DNA from: Sphingomonas radiodurans
GTDB taxonomy: Bacteria > Pseudomonadota > Alphaproteobacteria > Sphingomonadales > Sphingomonadaceae
DNA length: 64,000 bases
NCBI RefSeq assembly: GCF_020866845.1
Contig: NZ_CP086594.1
Coordinates: 2,232,001-2,296,000 of the forward strand
Direction: 5' to 3'
Position numbers and translations under genes: made by a program. Under the pieces are notes generated by a model. The model searched no databases, was not told where the DNA came from, and was given only the letters and a program-made list of their open reading frames with translations. Of the stretch, positions 54,005 to 63,574 are shown in pieces. Each line of letters opens with the position of its first letter. Within the stretch, counting starts at the first letter, position 1.

Positions 54005-54931
54005 TCAAGTCCCGCTGAACACCGTACCGCTACGTGCACGTTCATCGACGTGTAGGCTGAAGATGTCCGGTCGGGAGTAATGGCCGACCACGTCGAGTTC
54101 GTAGCGGGCGCGGATCAGTTCGGCCGTATCTATCTCGGCGGTCAGCAAATCCGTCTTACCCTCCATCGGCCCGGCCAGCACATCTCCCATCGGGCCGACG
54201 ATCATGCTGCCGCCGCCGATCAGCGGGCGATTATCGTCCCAATGCTCGACCGTTATCCCAAGTTCGGCGGGCGTCGGCTGGACCTGGCAGCAGCTGATCA
54301 CGAAGCAGCGCCCCTCGTGCGCGATATGCCGCATGGAGCTGCGCCATACGTCGCGTTCGTCCACTGTCGGGGCGCACCAGATCTCGACCCCTTTGGCATA
54401 CATCGCAGTGCGGAACAGCGGCATGTGGTTTTCCCAGCAGATTGCCGCGCCCAGCTTGCCGGCGGCGCTATCCACCACCGGCATCGTCGAACCATCCCCC
54501 TGCGACCAGATCAGGCGCTCGGTGCCGGTCGGCATCAGCTTGCGGTGCTTGGCGACTATGCCGAGTTCCGGTTCGATGAAGACGGCGGTGCAGAACAGCG
54601 ACGAACCCGAGCGTTCGATAACGCCCAGTACCAGCGTCGCGCCCGTGCGGCTGCTCAGTCCGGCAAGTTCGGCCAGCTCGGGGCCATCCATGTCGATCGC
54701 ATTGTCATAATAGCGAGCAAAGGACTCCCGCCCCTCCGGCATCCGAAAGCCCAAACGGGTGCCGAAATGCTCGCCCTTCGGATAGCCCCCTAGGAGAGCC
54801 TCCGGCATAACGACCAAGCACGCAGTCGATGCAGCTATGCGATCCTCGAACGCGAGGACGTTGGCGAGAGTTGCTTCCTTGCCCGCGTAATCAGATCCGA
54901 TTTGCAGGGCGGCGACAGTAAGCTTGTTCAT
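54005..54931 (-). CDS. Nitrilase-family carbon-nitrogen hydrolase
   Basis: About 308 residues. The catalytic triad is visible: Glu44 in [13 protein letters not shown], Lys131 in [11 protein letters not shown], Cys165 in [10 protein letters not shown]. The Cys context and the YPKG motif match true nitrilases/cyanide-hydratase relatives rather than amidases, so hydrolysis of an organic nitrile to acid is likely. The ATG at 54931 is chosen; the open frame upstream reads through the third copy of the island-flank repeat and is not protein. Confidence 0.9.
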   Translation of the reverse strand: MNKLTVAALQIGSDYAGKEATLANVLAFEDRIAASTACLVVMPEALLGGYPKGEHFGTRLGFRMPEGRESFARYYDNAIDMDGPELAELAGLSSRTGATLVLGVIERSGSSLFCTAVFIEPELGIVAKHRKLMPTGTERLIWSQGDGSTMPVVDSAAGKLGAAICWENHMPLFRTAMYAKGVEIWCAPTVDERDVWRSSMRHIAHEGRCFVISCCQVQPTPAELGITVEHWDDNRPLIGGGSMIVGPMGDVLAGPMEGKTDLLTAEIDTAELIRARYELDVVGHYSRPDIFSLHVDERARSGTVFSGT

Positions 54932-55021
54932 TGGCGGATGATAAGCGCTGTGATCAAGCGGTGAAAGAAGGCTCGGTGTTTTTCGAAAAGGCAGTAGTAC
55001 TGCGCAATGTCGGCTTAGTGG

Positions 55022-55178
55022 CGCCACCTTCCTTATGGCGCTTTTAAAAGGAAGCGGCGGCGGCTGAGGCGAAGGGCTTTGGGTTGGGAATCCACGTAGG
55101 TCCTCGCTGGGACGCCTTTCAATAGGAGCGGCCGGCTGCTCCATGATCACGGTGGCCATCGCATCGTTCATGCTCAAA
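55022..55178 (+). repeat. Degraded third copy of the island-flank repeat
   Basis: GTGGCGCCACCTTCCTTATGGCGCTT and the following stretch (GGAAGCGGCGGCGGCTGAGG, GGTCCTCGCTGGGACGCC, TTTCAATAGGAGCG) align with copies 1 and 2 but with more changes, and the tRNA part is lost beyond TAGTGGC. It suggests an older insertion at the same tRNA. Confidence 0.75.
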
Positions 55179-55493
55179 CGGAAACCATTGACGTGCCGCG
55201 TCGGGTGGTGGGATGCTTGTGAAGGCTCGTTTCGCTGGTGATCGGCAGGCGCTTTCGAAAGCACGGACCTGATGGGTATTTTGGACCCGAGATAGTGGCC
55301 GGAAGTGAGCCGCTTGCCGACTGTCAGCTCTTGGCTTGGGATGTGCGAAAGCTGCCATGCGCAAAATTGGGTACTGGACTGTTAATCGAGGGGCCGGATG
55401 TGGGCCCGGAGCGGACTGATCGACTGTCAACTACCGGAGCGCATTTTGGACTGTTGAGCCTCGAAGGCGCCGCGGGTCGCTTGGTCCAAGATC
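55179..55493. other. Gene-free stretch
   Basis: Between the third repeat and the large unknown gene no gene is supportable. Two related GGACTG-containing phrases (TACTGGACTGTTAATCGAGG and TTTTGGACTGTTGAGCCTCG) recur, a possible degenerate local repeat. Confidence 0.4.
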
Positions 55494-57884
55494 TCACGAA
55501 GCGGCTCCGTCAGTTGAATTTATCTTTGTGAAGTCGTGAACCTGTTCGACCGACCACAAGGGCTCATCAGCGTCCTGCGTCGCGCGCTGGCGCGCCCGCA
55601 CCGCCATCCAGCTGCGATATTTCGGCTCGGGATGATCCCGCTCCAAGGCCTTCATCGCGGCATAGGCGTCCGGCCCCGGCACTTCGGTCAGCATATTGAA
55701 CAAAGTGTTGCGCGCATCCTGCGCATTGTCGCGGGTGGTCGGCGAATAGACGCCCTTTCCAGCACGCTCGATATCCTCGGCGACTCGGATGTAGCGATGC
55801 ATCAGCACATAGAGGGTCTTGAGATCGTGCGCGTTGCGGTAGGCACCGACACGCACGCCGGTGCCGTGCCGATCGCCGAGAAGCGCGACGATGAACTCCT
55901 GTGCGAAGTCCGATCCATCTGCCGGTGACAGGCCGGCGAGATGGGCCTCAAGCACCGGAATGGCAGCCGATGGATCGGTATCGACCCACAGCGCGAACCA
56001 CCGTGGCCGCTGCTGGTCCAACAGCGTTCCGGTCGCCTTGGTCGCTGAAAGCTCGGCAAGGGCTTCGGGTGCAACACCGCTGCCGGCGAGGATATTGAGG
56101 CTGTAGCGCAAGGCTTCGGCATTGGGGATGTCATTGGCCCGCAACCAGTCGAGGATCAGCGATCCAACCTCGGCATGCAGCCACGGCGCATGGTAGAGTA
56201 TGTCATGCAGGACGTAGTGCAGCGGCTGTTCGCCGACACTTTGCTTCAGTTCCCACAACAGCTCGGTCGTGACGGCCTCGCGACCGATCTTGGGAAACGC
56301 GCGATATAGCTGCTCAAACCAGCCGGGAAAGCCGTTCAGTTCCCAGGTCACATAGCGAAACGCCAGACACGCTTCATCGGGCGTCAGGCGCTGGGCGAAG
56401 GCGCTGTCCTCATTGGCCTCGATCGTGAGACCGGTCGTCGCGAAGATCAGCGAATAAGGCGTCGATCCCGTCTCCCCACATTCCGAGCGCAACGTCGGCC
56501 GGTAAATACGCCAATGGGCGATCGCCGCGTCGCGATAGGCGCGCGCGACTGGCTCGCCAAACTCGGGAATCAGCGCACGCCAGTCGGCGCCATTTTCCCG
56601 GCTTCTCGAGGCCCCGCTGCTCATCGCGCTGAGAAGCAGATGATACTGATCGCCGCTGAACTCGCCGGGCTTCAAGCCGGTCGGATGGAGGATACGATCG
56701 GGATTGGCCTGGAGCGCGCGCACCCAATCCTCCCGATCCTTCTTATGCTTGCGGTCGCGCGCGTCATTCTTCCGCTTCCAGCGACGATGTTCGGCGTCCA
56801 TCCGCTCCATCGCTGGGGATGGCTTGGGGTTGAGGCGTGTCTCTAGAAATTCAGAGAGACTCGGATCGCCGGCGACAGCCGCGCGAAGCGGGTCGAGCCA
56901 TGCCGATGGACGATCCGCCTGAATGTATAGCTGGATGCACCGCGAGAGCGCGATGAAACGATCGTCGCCGTCCTTTTCCGCGATCCAAGCTAGGCACCGC
57001 TCGAAATCCTCGGGGCCGAACCCCCAGAAATGGCCAATGAACGCCATCTGCCAGTCATCGCGCAGTACCTCGCCCTTGGCTTCCAAACGGGCGCGGCACG
57101 CGGCAACGCTTGTCCAGTAGAGGAAGTCGTTGAGTTCGCGCCAGCGCGGCACGTTCTGCGATAGAGAGGTCTTGTATTCGTCGATGTCGCCGCTGCGCCA
57201 GAACCGCAACGCGGGCGTGTTGCGCAACACCGCGAGCGCGGTCGGCTGCAATGCCGCCGTCGAGCGCGCGGCGACGAGGCGATCGACCGCGTGCAGGGCT
57301 GCCGGCATCAGCCAGGCGAATTCCTCGGACACATGGCATTCGCCACGTTCGACATAGGGCTCGCGCTCAAGGAACCGGTTGAAGCCGTCGATGAGTTGAC
57401 CCAGCGGATGGACATCGGCCGCATCGGCCATGACCGGCAAACGCTCGATGAATTCGTGCAGCGCATAGACGAGTCCGGTCGCGTTGAAGCGCTCATGGGG
57501 TGCGACATGATCGAGCGTTCGCAGGACGAGATCAACACCATGCGTCGTCAGCGGCGCCCAATCGAGCAATTCGGCGAAGACCGCGCGATCGAGCGGCGCT
57601 GGATCATCCGCGATCCTGTTCCACAGCTGGTCCTTCAGTTCGGTGGTGCCGACAGACATGACGCCCCGGATCGCTGCGATCCGCGCATATTTGCCCCGCG
57701 TGGTGTCGGCCGCGATCTCAAGCAGGAGCGGCGCGCACGACGCCATATCGCCCTGCCAGACGAGCCGGCCGATGAAGAAGACGACATCGTCATTCGATCG
57801 ATACTTCTCGAGCAGGGCCAGCGTGTCTGCGGCAAGGTCCGGCGTCGCGATGCGCTCGATTGCCGTGTTATCCATCAGGCTCAT
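55494..57884 (-). CDS. Large unknown protein coupled to the NACHT-like ATPase
   Basis: About 796 residues, soluble, largely helical and rich in Trp and Leu. No catalytic motif is recognised. There is a highly charged basic segment near residue 390 (RRWKRKNDARDRKHKKDRED). The helical periodicity hints at HEAT/TPR-like scaffolding (GKYARIAAIRGVMSVG, EALRYSLNILAGSGVAPEAL) but this is weak. The ATG overlaps the ATPase stop (ATGA). It may be the sensor or target-binding part of a split STAND-type system. Confidence 0.7.
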   Translation of the reverse strand: MSLMDNTAIERIATPDLAADTLALLEKYRSNDDVVFFIGRLVWQGDMASCAPLLLEIAADTTRGKYARIAAIRGVMSVGTTELKDQLWNRIADDPAPLDRAVFAELLDWAPLTTHGVDLVLRTLDHVAPHERFNATGLVYALHEFIERLPVMADAADVHPLGQLIDGFNRFLEREPYVERGECHVSEEFAWLMPAALHAVDRLVAARSTAALQPTALAVLRNTPALRFWRSGDIDEYKTSLSQNVPRWRELNDFLYWTSVAACRARLEAKGEVLRDDWQMAFIGHFWGFGPEDFERCLAWIAEKDGDDRFIALSRCIQLYIQADRPSAWLDPLRAAVAGDPSLSEFLETRLNPKPSPAMERMDAEHRRWKRKNDARDRKHKKDREDWVRALQANPDRILHPTGLKPGEFSGDQYHLLLSAMSSGASRSRENGADWRALIPEFGEPVARAYRDAAIAHWRIYRPTLRSECGETGSTPYSLIFATTGLTIEANEDSAFAQRLTPDEACLAFRYVTWELNGFPGWFEQLYRAFPKIGREAVTTELLWELKQSVGEQPLHYVLHDILYHAPWLHAEVGSLILDWLRANDIPNAEALRYSLNILAGSGVAPEALAELSATKATGTLLDQQRPRWFALWVDTDPSAAIPVLEAHLAGLSPADGSDFAQEFIVALLGDRHGTGVRVGAYRNAHDLKTLYVLMHRYIRVAEDIERAGKGVYSPTTRDNAQDARNTLFNMLTEVPGPDAYAAMKALERDHPEPKYRSWMAVRARQRATQDADEPLWSVEQVHDFTKINSTDGAAS

Positions 57885-59221
57885 CCATCCCTCCGCGTCG
57901 CGATGCGCTCGACGATATCGCCCAGCATCGCCCGGCGGACATCCAGCGGAAGCCGCGAGGGGTCCCCGCCCTCGGTCGCGATTTCCGGCGCGATCGCCAG
58001 TGCCTTGTCGCGCACGGCATCGTCGAGAAGAATGAGCCAAGTGAGTGTCGGGCGCGTGCGGGGAACGATAACCTCCTCCCCATAGCGCTCGCGGAAAAAC
58101 AGATCCTCGATCCGCGGCCGTTCGCCGGGCCGGTTCAGCAGCTCAATCGCCCATTCGGCGCTCAGCAACTCGCGGATCTCGCGGTGGCGAAAACGAACGC
58201 TGGTGTAGACGATGTCGTCGAACAGACCGGTGCGGAGCAGTGCGTCGATTTCTGCATCGGTCCACACTTCGAGCAGGACGCGTGGGTCGATCCGATCGGG
58301 GCTATGCACGCCATCGGGAAGGCAGATTACCGCCTTACCCGTCATCATCACTGCGCCGGCCAGTATCTGCGCGCCGGTCCGCATTTTTGCCGCGTCCAGT
58401 CGGACAGCAGCCGTCGGTGCCGACAGTGATGCCAGCTGCAAGGCGATCATGCGCTGGAGCACCTCGAAACGGCTGCCGAGCTTGTGGTCCGCAATCCAGA
58501 CGCGGATCAGCGCCTTAAGGTCGAAGGGCCGTTCGGCTAACTGCAGCAGGTCCGCGCGCTTAATGGCATCGACGAAATCCGAGACGTCGCTGACGCCATA
58601 GTGGCTGGCGAAGAGACCGATCTCGTCCTCGTTGAGCCCGGTCAGCCGAAACAGCTTGAGGGTCGGATCGCTGTCACGGCTCGTATCGTCGTCGCGTTCG
58701 AACGGCTCGGGCTCGCCATAGGGCAGGTGCTGTTCAATGAGCGTTTGGTCGGGCAGCGCGCGCCACGCATCCTCGCGGCTGGTGATGAAGATGCGCGCGC
58801 GGTCCAGCGCCGCATGGCACCGCGTCCCGAAGATCCGCACGGCGTCCTCAAGCGCGCGCGGCGTCTCTAACTGCGCTTCGTCGACGGAATCGAGGAAGAA
58901 CCACGCCTCGTCCGTCGATGCGAGCCAGGTAGCGAATTCGGCGGCAGTGCCGACCTCGAACGCCTGCTCGAAATTGCTGTCGATCTTTTCGATCCGGATG
59001 AAGAATGCGTTGCGACCACGCTCCTTGATCCGCCGCGCGCGCGTCTGCGCCTCGAATGTCTTGCCGGCGCCCGGGTCGGCAATCACGAGCACACGATACG
59101 CATCCTCGATCTCATGCCATCGCTTCGGCTTGCCGCTGCCCGGCATGAGGAAATCCCACTCCGCCGACCGGGACGACATCGGCGTGAAGCGCCGGATCAG
59201 CTCGACGATCTTATCGGTCAT
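57881..59221 (-). CDS. NACHT-like STAND P-loop NTPase
   Basis: About 446 residues. The Walker A is ADPGAGKT (48-55) and the Walker B region is WFFLDSVDEAQL (107-118), with Asp-x-x-Asp-Glu as in NACHT/STAND NTPases. ARIFITSREDAWR corresponds to the sensor-1 Arg region. A helical region follows and the protein stops where NLR-like proteins usually continue into repeats; here the continuation is a separate overlapping gene. The ATG at 59221 overlaps the end of the fic gene by 11 bases. Confidence 0.8.
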   Translation of the reverse strand: MTDKIVELIRRFTPMSSRSAEWDFLMPGSGKPKRWHEIEDAYRVLVIADPGAGKTFEAQTRARRIKERGRNAFFIRIEKIDSNFEQAFEVGTAAEFATWLASTDEAWFFLDSVDEAQLETPRALEDAVRIFGTRCHAALDRARIFITSREDAWRALPDQTLIEQHLPYGEPEPFERDDDTSRDSDPTLKLFRLTGLNEDEIGLFASHYGVSDVSDFVDAIKRADLLQLAERPFDLKALIRVWIADHKLGSRFEVLQRMIALQLASLSAPTAAVRLDAAKMRTGAQILAGAVMMTGKAVICLPDGVHSPDRIDPRVLLEVWTDAEIDALLRTGLFDDIVYTSVRFRHREIRELLSAEWAIELLNRPGERPRIEDLFFRERYGEEVIVPRTRPTLTWLILLDDAVRDKALAIAPEIATEGGDPSRLPLDVRRAMLGDIVERIATRRDG

Positions 59222-60404
59222 GGCGCGAACCTGCGTTGGCCGGATACAGGTTGGGAAACCAGCGCTCCGCCACATCGGCCGAGAAGGCGAGCCGGAGCGG
59301 CGCGCGGTGCGAGGATGCGGTGAGCATCCTGCGTTCGACCAGACCCGACGTTACATTGCGCGCGCCGCGCTCCTCATAGCCCGTAAGCGAGGGTATCTTT
59401 GCGCGCTCGACCTCACCGCTCATCACCGCCTCGCGCAGGACGGCGAAGCTCCCCCGCAGCAGGCGTTTGGCGCGAACCTCCTCTTCGATGTGGATTTCCA
59501 TGCGCGTCAGGAGCGTCATCGGCTCAAGCAGACCGCTCATAAAACGGATCTGGTCGACGGACCGATCGAGGAAGAATTTACAGAACTCGATCAGGCCGCG
59601 CTGTGTGAGATTACCCCGACCGTCGCGGTCGCCCTCTCGCTGTCCGTCCGCCTGCGCGAGAAGCGCCTTGTAGCGCTCCTCGTCGCGCGCCAGCCCGCGC
59701 GCGACTGACCATAAGCTGGTGCCGATGCCGAGACGTTTGTAGAGCGCGTGCGACATCAAGCGCGCGACCCGGCCATTGCCGTCGAGAAACGGGTGAATCC
59801 AGAGAAACCGGTGATGCACCGCACCGACCGTCTGTATCTGCCGCGTCTTGCTGAGAGGCGGCGACCCATAGGCCGTATCGAAGCGTGCCATGAAGCGCGG
59901 CAAGTCTTCATGCGGGGGCGGTAAGTGGCGCCCGACATCGACATCGCGCTTGCGCCAAGCACCAGGCACGATTTCGAGGCGTTCGCCCGTCTTGTCGTCA
60001 GTAACGAACAACATTTCAGGCGGGAGCCGCGAACAGAATTCTTCATGAAGCCACGAGGCATAGGCAGCAGAAGCCGGCCAGGCATCCGGGTCGCGGCCGG
60101 TGTCGATCAGCTGTTGGACATGGATATGAGCGACAGCTTCCTGCTGCAGATCACGCTTCTTCGGCTCGATCGAGAAGTCGTTGGCAAGCGCCCGATCGAT
60201 GTCGCGCGGATGCGTGTCATGCCCTTCGATCAGGTTTGAGTAGTAGCAATTCATCGACCGAACGAGATCGCCGATCGAGTTGCGGAGAATTGGATGGATA
60301 CGCCCGGCCAGCTGGTTGGCTTCCGCGATTAGGGGCAGAATGTCATCGTCGAGAAGGCGAGACGCCTCCTCGGGGACCATCGGCTCCATCGTTGTCACAT
60401 CCAT
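59211..60404 (-). CDS. Fic-family protein, class II
   Basis: About 397 residues. The Fic core motif is HPFLDGNGR (204-212), complete with catalytic His. The inhibitory motif (S/T)xxxE(G/N) appears at the N-terminal side as SNLIEG (56-61), which makes it a self-inhibited class II Fic. The C-terminus looks like a winged helix (GYEERGARNVTSGLVERRML). Fic proteins AMPylate or otherwise modify target proteins. It heads an overlapping three-gene operon with the NACHT-like ATPase. The start ATG overlaps the first of a set of TGCCGGAT-type motifs. Confidence 0.92.
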   Translation of the reverse strand: MDVTTMEPMVPEEASRLLDDDILPLIAEANQLAGRIHPILRNSIGDLVRSMNCYYSNLIEGHDTHPRDIDRALANDFSIEPKKRDLQQEAVAHIHVQQLIDTGRDPDAWPASAAYASWLHEEFCSRLPPEMLFVTDDKTGERLEIVPGAWRKRDVDVGRHLPPPHEDLPRFMARFDTAYGSPPLSKTRQIQTVGAVHHRFLWIHPFLDGNGRVARLMSHALYKRLGIGTSLWSVARGLARDEERYKALLAQADGQREGDRDGRGNLTQRGLIEFCKFFLDRSVDQIRFMSGLLEPMTLLTRMEIHIEEEVRAKRLLRGSFAVLREAVMSGEVERAKIPSLTGYEERGARNVTSGLVERRMLTASSHRAPLRLAFSADVAERWFPNLYPANAGSRHDR

Positions 60405-60522
60405 GCTGGATCCTACCGGATCTCATGCCGGATTGGAAGCTCAACAACATGTTGAGATATAACGCTATTTTCTAGCTTTATATAGAAACATGCCGGATCA
60501 TATGCCGGTTTCTCTGCCGGAT
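60404..60522. promoter_or_regulatory. TGCCGGAT motif array and palindrome upstream of fic
   Basis: TGCCGGAT-like boxes occur at 60404 (TGCTGGAT), 60414 (TACCGGAT), 60426, 60491, 60503 (TGCCGGTT) and 60515. Spacings are 10 and 12, then 12 and 12, so there are two groups of three on about one helical turn. Between them lies the palindrome CTCAACA-ACA-TGTTGAG (60440-60456) and AT-rich DNA suited to a promoter. It looks like a cooperative operator for the fic operon. Confidence 0.6.
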
Positions 60523-60829
60523 CACACTAACGTTAGATGAGTCGGGCAACGTCGGTCGCGGACTTAAACCGCTCGAAACCCAACCGGCAGTCAAGTCGGG
60601 GCGGCGCAGATGAGGAAACTTACGATTCCTGCTATGTGCGCATGATCGACTGCGGGACTGTGTTCACCGGATTTCATGCCCAGCGATGCGGGCTTTTCGA
60701 CCACGGATGCCGATCGTCTGTCGCCGTGGCTGACGCGCGAGCTCGACAAGCGCAAGCGGTGCGGGCCTCAGGCGAGAGCGGGGGGTGATACGAAAGTCCC
60801 TCGTCGACAATGCAGATTAAATCCCAGCG
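60523..60829. other. Gene-poor stretch between fic and PIN genes
   Basis: No gene is well supported. A short plus-strand frame at 60676-60843 (MPSDAGFSTTDADRLSPWL...) has no ribosome-binding site and runs into the PIN gene end. It may be a remnant. Confidence 0.35.
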
Positions 60830-62206
60830 CTATTCTCGCCTAGTTCCGTCGTTGCGGAACCGCCTGATTTCATCGCTGTCGTCGCCTCGCAACAGCGGCA
60901 GTAGCAAATCGCGAATTGGCGGCGCTTCGCGAAATTGCAGATTGTCGAGGTCGATCAGCTCGCCGAGCGGGCGCTCCTGATCGGTCGCCGGAACGATAAA
61001 CCGCTCGACCACATCGCCGCGCATATTGCCGGCGGTCACTCGCACCTCGATATGTGCGGCTTCGCCGGTACGCTCAATCGGCTCGATCACCGCGGTGAGC
61101 GTCTGGACGCGCCCATGCCGGAAATCCTGGCAACGATACTCGACCTGAACATCGGGATCCTCCGATTCCTCGATACCGAAACTCGTGCGGTCGGTCCGCG
61201 CCAGGTTGTGCGACAGGCGTGGGATCTTGGTCAGAAAGTCGCTCTGCGTGGACGGCGGCGGCGGCCCGAAGACGTCGACGACGTACGGCCCGTCATGCAG
61301 CACGGCATTGCCCGAGCGCAGCTCGACGGTGACATGCTCGGCAGCCAGGACACCGAAATTCTCGATGGTGACCTCGAAACCATATTGCGAGAACTGACGA
61401 GCCACTCCGAGATGGATATTGGGCACATCGATCGCCTTCAGCGCCGCCGCATAGTCGTCATAGTCCTCGTCATAGTGGCTGTTGATGTGCAGCCCATGCA
61501 CCATGAACCCGCCTGTATGTTGGCGCGGGTGCTTGGCGAGGATCATCCGCGTCACGGGATCGACGGTCTCGGCGGGAAGCTGTGCCAGGCGAAAGCGGAC
61601 AAGCGGGGGCTCGTGCAGCATGCGGATCCCGATGCGCAACTGGGGCTCGCTCGCTTGCAGCAGCCGCACGCGCTGTTCGAGTTCGGCGACGCGCCGATCG
61701 GTCGGTGACGGCTCGGGGTCGAGCAGCCAGCTCTCGTCCGGCTTGATCGCCTTCAAGCCGTGCCGGCGCGCCGCCGCTCTCGGCCGGCTGTCGAAGCTCA
61801 TCACCTCGACACGGGCCGGATCGTCGACCAGCGCATGCATCGCCTGCGCCACGATCCTATCGTCGCCATTGTCGCGCTCCAGATCCTCAAGACGCTCCCA
61901 GTCGATGCGTCCCGCCGGGACATAGGCAATGTCGATCCGGACCGGCGCTTCCGTCAGCATCGCCGCGCCACCGCTTTCAATCGAAGGCTCGAGGAGCCGA
62001 TTGAGATCGCGCGCGCGCAGCCCAAGCCGCCCATCCCGTTTGCGCGCATCGACCTCGGCGCTCACCTGAGGAAGCACCAAGAGCAGGATCGGGCCATTCG
62101 AGATCGTCGACCAGTCGAGCTGGGTCAGCGGACGCGCTTCGAAGATCATCTGCGTATCAAGCGCGAGGAGACGATCGTAGCCGCTTGTATCGAGCCTGGA
62201 GTTCAT
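60830..62206 (-). CDS. PIN-like domain protein with C-terminal beta-rich region
   Basis: About 458 residues. The first 180 residues have the spaced acidic residues of a PIN nuclease: LLALDTQMIFEA (first Asp), VLPQVSAEVDARKRD (Glu), DNGDDRIVAQAMHA (Asp pair) and VMSFDSRPRAAARRHGLKAI (last Asp). A coiled linker follows (RRVAELEQRVRLLQAS), then a strand-rich C-terminal half. It probably cleaves RNA or signals damage. The ATG at 62206 is used. It is divergent from the gene at 62344. Confidence 0.7.
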   Translation of the reverse strand: MNSRLDTSGYDRLLALDTQMIFEARPLTQLDWSTISNGPILLLVLPQVSAEVDARKRDGRLGLRARDLNRLLEPSIESGGAAMLTEAPVRIDIAYVPAGRIDWERLEDLERDNGDDRIVAQAMHALVDDPARVEVMSFDSRPRAAARRHGLKAIKPDESWLLDPEPSPTDRRVAELEQRVRLLQASEPQLRIGIRMLHEPPLVRFRLAQLPAETVDPVTRMILAKHPRQHTGGFMVHGLHINSHYDEDYDDYAAALKAIDVPNIHLGVARQFSQYGFEVTIENFGVLAAEHVTVELRSGNAVLHDGPYVVDVFGPPPPSTQSDFLTKIPRLSHNLARTDRTSFGIEESEDPDVQVEYRCQDFRHGRVQTLTAVIEPIERTGEAAHIEVRVTAGNMRGDVVERFIVPATDQERPLGELIDLDNLQFREAPPIRDLLLPLLRGDDSDEIRRFRNDGTRRE

Positions 62207-62343
62207 GGGTAGATGTGGCACCAATATCGATGTGCCGGCAAACAGGAACAGTCCGTGCCTCCATTTTCGGCGCGTTCCTACGATATGTTGGACGATAATG
62301 TGACGTGCCGATATCGCGCTGCTTCACCGGGAAGATGAGGCTG

Positions 62344-63147
62344 ATGAAGTTCGATTTTGACACTATCGGCGAATGGGCACCGCGGCTGTCCGCCGCGCTC
62401 GATACCCTGGTGCCGGCCGGGCTACGCGAGCGCGTTGCGGCGGGACCGATCGAATGGCTCGAAGACGCGCTCGACATCGTCCTCGAGGAGATCGCGCGCA
62501 ACGGCCTTGTCGATGCAACGCGCGAATGGCTGCGCGGCCAGACGATTGTCGCCTATCATGGCTCGCGGCTCTCACCGGAGGAGATCGCCTCCGTCCGTAC
62601 TGCTGGGCTGAGGACACTCGATCCTGTGGCGCGCAAAGGCCAGCTCGCGCAGATACTCTCGCGCCATCCGGGTTGGGCGCAAGCTAGTGTCGGACTCGAC
62701 GCCGCGATTCGCGACTTTGGCGACGGCCAATTCGGGCGGCGGCAAGGGCAGGCTCATTTGACGATCTCCCGCGGCGCATTGCTTACCGCCTTCAATCACT
62801 ATCTCGTCGAGGGATCGGAATTTGATCAGGTCGTCGCGGTCGAACTGCTCGGTAAGGACGCGAGAGCGATTTTGCAGGAGGGCCGGTCGCCTGTGCTGTT
62901 TACCGTCGAAGTGCCTGGAGACCGCGCGCTCGATCTCGCTGAGCGATGGCTCCGCAATGGCGAAATGCCCGGCCTAATCCGTCACGCCCTGCAGTTCTGG
63001 GCCAATTGGCTGCACGATCCCGCTCTCGATCCGGGAACGCAGCATGTCGATTTCGGGATGATCTTCTATGAGGGAATTTCGCCCGACTGGATCACAGACG
63101 CAGCGTTGATCGACGAGGCCCGGCTCCTAAAATCCTATCACCGCTGA
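62344..63147 (+). CDS. Unknown protein with ADP-ribosyltransferase-like motif
   Basis: About 267 residues. Residues around 60-90 read QTIVAYHGSRLSPEEIASV then RTAGLRTLD. A Tyr-His-Gly-(Ser/Thr) followed by an Arg and a 'xxGL' turn recalls the first motif of ADP-ribosyltransferase folds, but the catalytic Glu cannot be placed confidently. The rest is helical. ATG at 62344 is preferred, ATG at 62335 possible. Divergent from the PIN gene; followed by a small membrane-anchored gene, so possibly a toxin or defence component. Tentative. Confidence 0.5.
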   Translation: MKFDFDTIGEWAPRLSAALDTLVPAGLRERVAAGPIEWLEDALDIVLEEIARNGLVDATREWLRGQTIVAYHGSRLSPEEIASVRTAGLRTLDPVARKGQLAQILSRHPGWAQASVGLDAAIRDFGDGQFGRRQGQAHLTISRGALLTAFNHYLVEGSEFDQVVAVELLGKDARAILQEGRSPVLFTVEVPGDRALDLAERWLRNGEMPGLIRHALQFWANWLHDPALDPGTQHVDFGMIFYEGISPDWITDAALIDEARLLKSYHR

Positions 63148-63184
63148 GAGTTACGGCTGAGATTATGGATTGGGGGGAACGAGG

Positions 63185-63574
63185 ATGCCCAAACTCAGTG
63201 TCGAAGGACCACAGGCGAGCGAAGCCGGCCGCTGGCTGGTGCGTCTTAATATCCGCCATCGCGCCGGGGTTGAACGCTATGGCGTCGCGCGGCTGACCAA
63301 CAATGCCAATGGCAGCGGACTGGATGTCCTGCTGCTCGGCCACGATCGCGACGACGCGATCTTCATGCCCTATGACATCCGCGAGCGCCTCGGCGTCGCC
63401 AAGGGCGGCGAACTCGATTTCTCGCTGCGCAAGGTCGGGCTCTGGGGCTTACTTCGCTGGTATGTGCGCTCGCCCGATCCCGCCGTGTCCATCCCCGCTT
63501 GGATCGCGGTGATCGGCCTCGCTCTCGCAATCGTGGGGATCGTCCTCGACGCGTTGCCGCTCATCTGCACCTAG
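63185..63574 (+). CDS. Small protein with AbrB-like segment and C-terminal membrane helix
   Basis: About 129 residues. DDAIFMPYDIRERLGVAKGGELDFSL resembles an AbrB-type swapped-hairpin strand pattern. It is followed by a polar turn and a single C-terminal hydrophobic helix (IPAWIAVIGLALAIVGIVLD). Such a membrane-tethered DNA-binding-like module is unusual. GGGGAACGAGG precedes the ATG. It lies 37 bases after the putative ADP-ribosyltransferase-like gene, probably in one operon. Confidence 0.55.
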   Translation: MPKLSVEGPQASEAGRWLVRLNIRHRAGVERYGVARLTNNANGSGLDVLLLGHDRDDAIFMPYDIRERLGVAKGGELDFSLRKVGLWGLLRWYVRSPDPAVSIPAWIAVIGLALAIVGIVLDALPLICT

